Below are positions 58,986-64,000 of a stretch of 64,000 nt of DNA, piece after piece. A program made the translations under genes and the position numbers. The stretch's first letter is position 1. Each line of letters starts with the position of its first letter. This DNA is from Brassica napus (lineage: Eukaryota > Streptophyta > Magnoliopsida > Brassicales > Brassicaceae). The stretch is taken from contig NW_026014878.1 in assembly GCF_020379485.1 (NCBI RefSeq), forward strand, positions 1-64,000. The letters run 5' to 3'. Under the pieces are notes generated by a model. That model ran no database searches and had not been told where the DNA came from. It was given only the letters and a program-made list of their open reading frames with translations.

Positions 58986-59618
58986 CTGAAACACCACTCA
59001 ACCTCCAGAGAAGATTAGACATAGGTGCATTGGGTCAGTCCTTGATTCCACATCAAGCTTGAATACCAATGTCTCACTAAAGCAATGCAAGATCAAACAA
59101 GACACCCAAGTTTCAAATCGTTGCAAGCTTAGCTCTCTAAGTTCTAGTATGATCCTACAGATTCATTACAAGATACTTAGGCAATTTTTGACAGCTCCTT
59201 TACTCAGCATTTAGACATGAATCTAATGCTTCAATGTAAGACAGCCATTTGACAGTATGCACTAACCTTAATCAGTTTTAATTCATGAATGCAACAATAC
59301 AATTCATCACACATTCATTTATAACTTAGGCTAAGCATTACTATCATCACTTAACATCAGACAATGCATTACTTTCAATCTGTTTTCAGTTCATGAGCTT
59401 CAAACTATATCATTTCACATTTAGCAAACTCATTACTTAACAGGAGCAAGCATTTTACTCTTTAAACACTAAACAAGCCTTTAAAGCATCCTGGGACAGA
59501 TTCAACTAGTTATATTTAGCAATCACATTATCCTCAGGTTTTTCAATCTATACACATCACAATACACAACTCATCTTATCATCTGCTCATCATCAAGAAG
59601 GTTTTAAGAATCGTTTAC
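58986..59618 (-). other. Intron-like segment of element H
   Basis: On the minus strand it begins GTAAAC at 59618 after the hairpin GGAACC/GGTTCC and ends TGGTGTTTCAG at 58986, followed by GTGCACAAG. Homologous to segment 1 of G with a diverged interior that shares GAATCTGTCCCAGGAT and other words. Splicing is not demonstrated. Confidence 0.4.
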
Positions 59619-60076
59619 CACAAGGAACCAGATTGGTTCCTTAACCTTTCATGAAACCGGCCATGCTTTGTTGGACTTGAGAGTGTGGATCGTCACCCAC
59701 CTCCTTCACCTTCAGTTCATGTCCTCCGTCTTGTACCATCAGCTTCAAAGACCCCTCCTTTCTTCATCTCCACTAGGCGCCAAGCTCTTGACACCATCTT
59801 CTTTGGAACCGGATGTGTTCTTCTCTTGGACAAGGCGCCTTGGTACAAGGATAGCTAGGCCTTGTCCATACACCTCTGCTTCCAAGGAGAATCACCATCA
59901 GGACAGGAAGAGAACAGGATGAGGAACCATGAGAACTCGCCAAGCTTCAGTCTTCTTCTTCATAATGAGCTGAACCGGATGGAGAGAGCTTCAATGGTTT
60001 GGATTTGAGCTGAGGAGAGAGCAGTGTGTTTGCGGAAGCTTCAGCTCAGGTTCTGATGAACCTGGCTCTGATACCA
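59619..60076 (-). other. First conserved segment and primer-binding site of element H
   Basis: PBS at 60064-60076 on the minus strand, then a leader that aligns with G 42928-43372. Short frames here show no family resemblance and are not supported. Confidence 0.7.
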
Positions 60077-61031
60077 TATGAGATTTGAGAGCTCTGGCTG
60101 TGTATGTGTATGAGAAGCCATTAGAGGCAAAGAATAAGGTCTTGAACTAGTTGAATAAGAGGTCTGATGAAACTAGTATGAACTTGAATCAGAAACAAAG
60201 AGACTTAGAGAGATTAAGAGATTAGAGACTAAGAAAGGGGTAGATTAAGGGAATCTGATCAAGAACACACTTTTATATTTATGAAGGAGATGGGGAAAAC
60301 CCCCATACTCTCTTAAGAGAGTTACAAACGCCCATGAGGTCTTTATATAGGTTTTACACTCTTGCAAACTCATAAACCTATATCTAATGGATAGAAATAA
60401 CTTAAGAGGAATGGATGGTGAGGATGAGTTGGTCTTGTTGTGATCTGAGTGATGTGTGCTGATTGGATGAGCTAAGCTGGCTCACTTTAATTCAAACAAG
60501 GCTGTGCTGTGATTGGCTCTCCTTAGGCTCCTTTGTATCTGTCTACAGATCAGTCTAGGTGCATGGTCGTGGCTGCTCTTCCTTTACAGCAACAGCCAGC
60601 CTGTCCATGCCCCAAAGTAACCAATCAGCTCCACACAGCATCTTCTTGATTCCCTTTGACTAGATTCAAACCTTGGTGCCTCACATCCTGAATAGTGATC
60701 CAAATAGTGAATAGTCAACCTGAATAGTGACTAGTGATTCACTATTCACTTTTACACCAACTTGCCCAACCTTCTCCAATCTTACTGTGGTAACTCTCCA
60801 AAGTTACTGTGGTAACTTTGGAGTTACTGTCTGACCCAAATCTTCTCTAAATGGTGTCTAAGTCCCTCCTGGACTTAACCCTATCTTTGCACACTCATCA
60901 GACCACTTCTAAAGCCTTAAGACTCTCCCAAAGCCTTAACATACAATCTCTGAAGATCTTGCCGTGTCTTTGCACAAGCACCAACTCAACTCATCACTTT
61001 TGCTTCTCCACTTCTTCTCTTCAAGTTAACA
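60077..61031 (-). repeat. 5' LTR of element H
   Basis: 955 bp, same as 56863-57817 by eye; TATA box at 60342-60351. Followed by GTTTC and the rest of the LTR of I. Confidence 0.94.
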
Positions 61032-61361
61032 GTTTCCTCACAGCTAGAGAGGCTGGAGACAGGCTGTAAAGTAGACAGCATCTAGTAAAAGATGCCAAAG
61101 GGATCAAGCATGTGAAGACTCCCATTGGCTGCTTTTGGATGGCTCTCTTTGACTACACATGCCCTGAACCTCTACCTTATCTATTGATTTCGAAATTGAT
61201 TGTCTCTCTCATATAAGTATGTTGTAAACCTCATCTTTATTAATTAATGGAGTTTTGAGTCTCTCTCTTTATTCTCTCACTAAAATCTCTTAATCTCTTT
61301 AATCTTTTCATCTGATTATCTCTGATTATTTGAATCATGCTCTAATACACAAAAGTGTATA
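61032..61361 (+). repeat. 5' LTR of copia I, part 2
   Basis: Includes the second GTTTC (61032-61036). Ends AAAAGTGTATA directly before the PBS. The TATA region is probably the ATATAAG near 61213. Confidence 0.88.
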
Positions 61362-61528
61362 TGGTATCAGAGCCAGGTTGGCAAAAAAGGGGTGAGTGTG
61401 ATTTCTTTTTCTCAAAATCAGAGTGTTCTTGAGTGTTCTTGAGTGTTCTTGGGATTATTGAGGTTTCTGGGTATGTGTGTTGTCTATTCTTGTGTGGCTG
61501 GGTTTATTTGAGATTCTCTGGTGGAAAC
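61362..61528 (+). other. Primer-binding site and leader of copia I
   Basis: PBS TGGTATCAGAGCC at 61362-61374. Three exact copies of the 10-mer GAGTGTTCTT at 61421-61450. Confidence 0.85.
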
Positions 61529-64000
61529 ATGGATATGAAGCACGAATCTAGTGGAGCAGTGAAGATTCAAGAAGAAAACAAGTGGGTTTGGCCAAGATGG
61601 GTAAAGACAGCTTTGGGAAGCTGTGAGATTTGGAGTAATCAAGTAAAGGGAGAACCTTTAATGGAGAGAGCTGCTGATGGGGGTCAGACAGCAAGGTTGA
61701 AATGTGAAGATCAGTTGAGTCTTGAAGAAAGTATATCTCTTGAGAAGATTGAAGATGTTTATGAGAACAAGATCAATCTAAGGAGGATGTATGAAGTCAG
61801 GAAGATGATCTGTGAGTTGAAACAAGGGAAAGAAGGTTTCAATCAGCATGTGAAGAAGCTGAGATGTTTGTGGTCGGAGTTACAAAGCTTGAGACCAAGA
61901 AGTTGTGATCCGAGAGTGCTAGAAGAGTGGCGAGAGCAAGATGTTGTCTTCAGCCTCCTTGCAAGCTTGGATTCATCTTATGGCTGGTTGGTAAAGCTTA
62001 TTCTCAAGGAAGAGAAGCTACCCAACATGGAAGAAGTGTGTGTACTTGTTCAGAGGCTTCATCAAGTGATGGAAGAGAACAAAGAGATAACTTGGAGTAA
62101 GGAGGGTGCTAAAAGGAAGAAGGGAAGGCTGAGACGACGTTCTAAGGCTCAGATCAGAAGAGGAAGGTGTTGGAAGAGAAGCATACTGTCTGGTTATCAA
62201 GGTAGCTATGGTACTATGAAGATGGGCAGAGTAGAAGCACAACAGATTCTTATGGGAGAGTGTTCTTACTCAGCTTACATGGGAGAATCTGTAGAGAGCA
62301 GTGGGGTTATGAGGAAGCTAGAGACCAAAGGAGCGGATGAGCGTGTCACAAAGGAGGAATGGGATGAGTTTGTCAAGTATGTGTATGCTTTGGCTACGAC
62401 CCGGAGACAGGGTGCTCCTGCCAAAGCATCCACATCCAACAAACCCATCATTGTTGATTCTGGAGCAAGTCATCACATGATTAGTGACAGAAGCTTAATG
62501 AGTGATGTAAAGAAAGCTACTGGGGGTGTGATGATAGCTAATGGTGATAGGATTCCTATAGAAGGAGTTGGAAAGCTCAAGCTATTTGATAAAGACTCAG
62601 ATGCCTTCTACATGCCACAGTTTGCTTCAAATCTACTATCTGTAAGGAAAGCCACAATTGATCTTGGCTGTCAAGTAGTATTCAGGCCAGATGATGTTGA
62701 GTTCCAAGATTTGAAGACTGGAAGGGTCATTGGGAGAGGAGACAGCAAGAATAATCTATACCAGCTCCAATTGGCTAAGATTTCTAAACCCTTTGATTCT
62801 ATGTGTTTGAGTAGTACTTATGAGAAGATTGATAGTATTACTTGGCATGCTAGATTGGGTCATCCTCATGCTCGTGCTATTGAATTGATAATTCCTAATA
62901 TGTCATTTAATCACTTGGAGTGTGAAGCATGCATATTAGGAAAGCATTGTAGGACTGTTTTTCCAACATCAGAAACTACTTATGAGCATTGCTTTGATCT
63001 AGTTCATTCAGATGTGTGGACTGCTCCTTGTTTGTCTAGAGATAGCCAGAAGTACTTTGTGACATTCATTGATGAGAAGTCTAAGTATACTTGGCTTACA
63101 TTGCTTCCATCTAAAGATAGGGTGCTAGAAGCATTTATGAACTTCCAAGCATATGTATCTAATCAATACAATGCTACTGTGAAGGTACTGAGATCAGATA
63201 ATGGAGGTGAATACATCAGCAATGCCTTCAAGAGTCATCTAGCCAAGCATGGGATTGTGCATCAGACTAGCTGTCCTTATACACCACAGCAGAATGGTGT
63301 AGCTGAGAGGAAGAACAGGCACTTGATGGAGGTTGCTAGATCAATGATGTTTCATGCAAATGTCCCAAAACGTTTTTGGAGTGATGCTGTGCAGACTGCT
63401 TGCTATCTCATCAACCGGGTTCCAACCAAGATATTGAAGAATCTGTCTCCATTTGAAGTGTTGAACAAGAGCAAACCTGTCATTGATCACCTACGTGTCT
63501 TTGGGTGTGTGTGCTATGTCATGGTTCCAGGAGAGCAGAGAAACAAGCTGGAGGCAAAGAGTACTAAGGCTATGTTCATTGGTTACTCTATCACTCAGAA
63601 AGGGTACAAGTGCTATGATCCTGAAGCAAGGAGAGTGATGGTATCTAGAGAAGTGAAGTTTGTTGAAACAAAAGGTTATTATGAAGAAAAGGAGTGGGAA
63701 AATCTGAAGGATTTGTCTCAAGCTCCATCTGATAAGGCAACAATACTGAGAGTGTTGTTGGAGAAGCTCGGGATAGGGTTGTCCCAGGATCAGGAACCCG
63801 GCAGGAGAGAGTCTTCCAATCAGACTGGTGGAGCTGGAAGAACAACTCCTCTTGATCATGAGAGGGGGAATGGAACTGAATCTGGTGAGCAAGAGCAAAA
63901 CCAAGAGGATTCAGGTCTTCATGATCAAGTTGAGAACAATGTTCGGTCTAGTGGAGAAGTGGATGAGGTTCAGTCTAGTGGAGAGGTAGATGAGGTTCAG
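61529..64000 (+). CDS. Copia I gag-pol polyprotein, N-terminal 824 codons, open at the window edge
   Basis: I translated from ATG 61529 and found no stop through 64000. Order: a short gag with the LWSEL-type core (residues about 85-165); a basic stretch where the relatives have a CCHC knuckle, but no C-x2-C-x4-H-x4-C here; protease with VDSGASHHMISD near 310; pre-integrase with CEACILGKHC near 470; integrase with D (FDLVHSDVW), D (RSDNGGEY) and E (NGVAERKN); then an acidic linker that would precede reverse transcriptase. The last visible residues form a 9-residue repeat (SSGEVDEVQ). Loss of the knuckle may reduce RNA packaging. MDMKHESSG is the first ATG of the frame after the leader; the usual MKVAVTFKG start is not conserved. 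Confidence 0.9.
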   Translation, partial: MDMKHESSGAVKIQEENKWVWPRWVKTALGSCEIWSNQVKGEPLMERAADGGQTARLKCEDQLSLEESISLEKIEDVYENKINLRRMYEVRKMICELKQGKEGFNQHVKKLRCLWSELQSLRPRSCDPRVLEEWREQDVVFSLLASLDSSYGWLVKLILKEEKLPNMEEVCVLVQRLHQVMEENKEITWSKEGAKRKKGRLRRRSKAQIRRGRCWKRSILSGYQGSYGTMKMGRVEAQQILMGECSYSAYMGESVESSGVMRKLETKGADERVTKEEWDEFVKYVYALATTRRQGAPAKASTSNKPIIVDSGASHHMISDRSLMSDVKKATGGVMIANGDRIPIEGVGKLKLFDKDSDAFYMPQFASNLLSVRKATIDLGCQVVFRPDDVEFQDLKTGRVIGRGDSKNNLYQLQLAKISKPFDSMCLSSTYEKIDSITWHARLGHPHARAIELIIPNMSFNHLECEACILGKHCRTVFPTSETTYEHCFDLVHSDVWTAPCLSRDSQKYFVTFIDEKSKYTWLTLLPSKDRVLEAFMNFQAYVSNQYNATVKVLRSDNGGEYISNAFKSHLAKHGIVHQTSCPYTPQQNGVAERKNRHLMEVARSMMFHANVPKRFWSDAVQTACYLINRVPTKILKNLSPFEVLNKSKPVIDHLRVFGCVCYVMVPGEQRNKLEAKSTKAMFIGYSITQKGYKCYDPEARRVMVSREVKFVETKGYYEEKEWENLKDLSQAPSDKATILRVLLEKLGIGLSQDQEPGRRESSNQTGGAGRTTPLDHERGNGTESGEQEQNQEDSGLHDQVENNVRSSGEVDEVQSSGEVDEVQ
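63941..64000 (+). repeat. 27-bp tandem repeat in the linker of copia I
   Basis: GTTCRGTCTAGTGGAGARG-type units, two copies plus the start of a third at the window edge, encoding SSGEVDEVQ. Copy number beyond 64000 is unknown. Confidence 0.8.

Larger units (their letters stand above)
56863..61031 (-). mobile_element. Non-coding LTR retrotransposon H, complete, inserted in the LTR of I
   Basis: 4169 bp, reverse orientation, flanked by GTTTC (56858-56862 and 61032-61036). LTRs of 955 bp each look identical. PBS at 60064-60076 and PPT at 57818-57825 are canonical. The 2.26-kb interior has no gag, protease, integrase or polymerase motif. It is homologous to G, so this is a non-autonomous family mobilised in trans; the helper is not known, though the shared PPT and 3' UTR hairpins point to the copia elements here. 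Confidence 0.92.
56661..64000 (+). mobile_element. Ty1/copia LTR retrotransposon I, runs off the window; 5' LTR split by H
   Basis: Plus orientation. 5' LTR in two pieces, 56661-56862 and 61037-61361 (527 bp without H and one duplication copy), then PBS at 61362-61374, leader and an open gag-pol. Left flank CTTAC is the presumed duplication. The protein is clearly more diverged than A-E, so this is a separate subfamily. Confidence 0.92.

Overview
This window is plant centromeric or pericentromeric heterochromatin, most likely from a Brassica species. A 176-bp satellite with one HindIII site (AAGCTT) per monomer fills four blocks. Its sequence matches the CentBr centromeric satellite of Brassica as I remember it. 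Everything else is LTR retrotransposon. I see no host gene, rRNA, tRNA gene or CRISPR array.

Layout. Satellite blocks: 1-6046, 12039-13362, 38265-38381 and about 53655-56660. Four elements lie directly in satellite: copia A (6047-12038, minus), copia B (13363-38264, plus), copia E (38382-41441, minus, 5' half missing) and copia I (from 56661, plus, running off the window). The others are nested. A Ty3/gypsy element of CRM (centromeric retrotransposon) type, here G1 (16108-22738, plus), and copia C (25327-37495, minus) sit inside B. Copia D (26247-32257, minus) sits inside C. Copia F (only its 5' LTR and primer site survive, 41442-42006, plus) sits inside E. A large non-coding LTR element G (42007-46766 and 53395-53654, plus) sits inside the primer-binding site of F. 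A second CRM-type gypsy, G2 (46767-53394, minus), sits inside G. A second non-coding element H (56863-61031, minus), related to G, sits inside the 5' LTR of I. Target-site duplications of 5 bp are visible for A (CCTGG), B (CATCC), G1 (CATTC), C (CCATT), D (GGTTC), G2 (CAAGC) and H (GTTTC).

Coding capacity. D (1517 codons) and G2 (1578 codons) have uninterrupted gag-pol frames and identical or nearly identical LTRs, so they are the best candidates for recently active copies. C is open apart from the D insertion. I is open for 824 codons to the window edge. A, B, E and G1 carry a stop, frameshifts, truncation or insertions. G and H have LTRs, primer sites and (H) a polypurine tract but no gag-pol. 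They would depend on enzymes from relatives such as C or D.

Most interesting are structured non-coding modules. A hairpin just upstream of the polypurine tract and a second, longer hairpin further upstream recur in almost every copia-type element. The second also occurs in the LTRs of the CRM-type gypsy elements, and its stem pairs change in a compensatory way. The non-coding elements G and H add repeated polypurine-tract-like junctions, repeated stem-loops and intron-like segments. The right-hand satellite block has an 880-bp five-monomer higher-order repeat. The first about 7.6 kb carries many single-base indels that look like poor consensus sequence.
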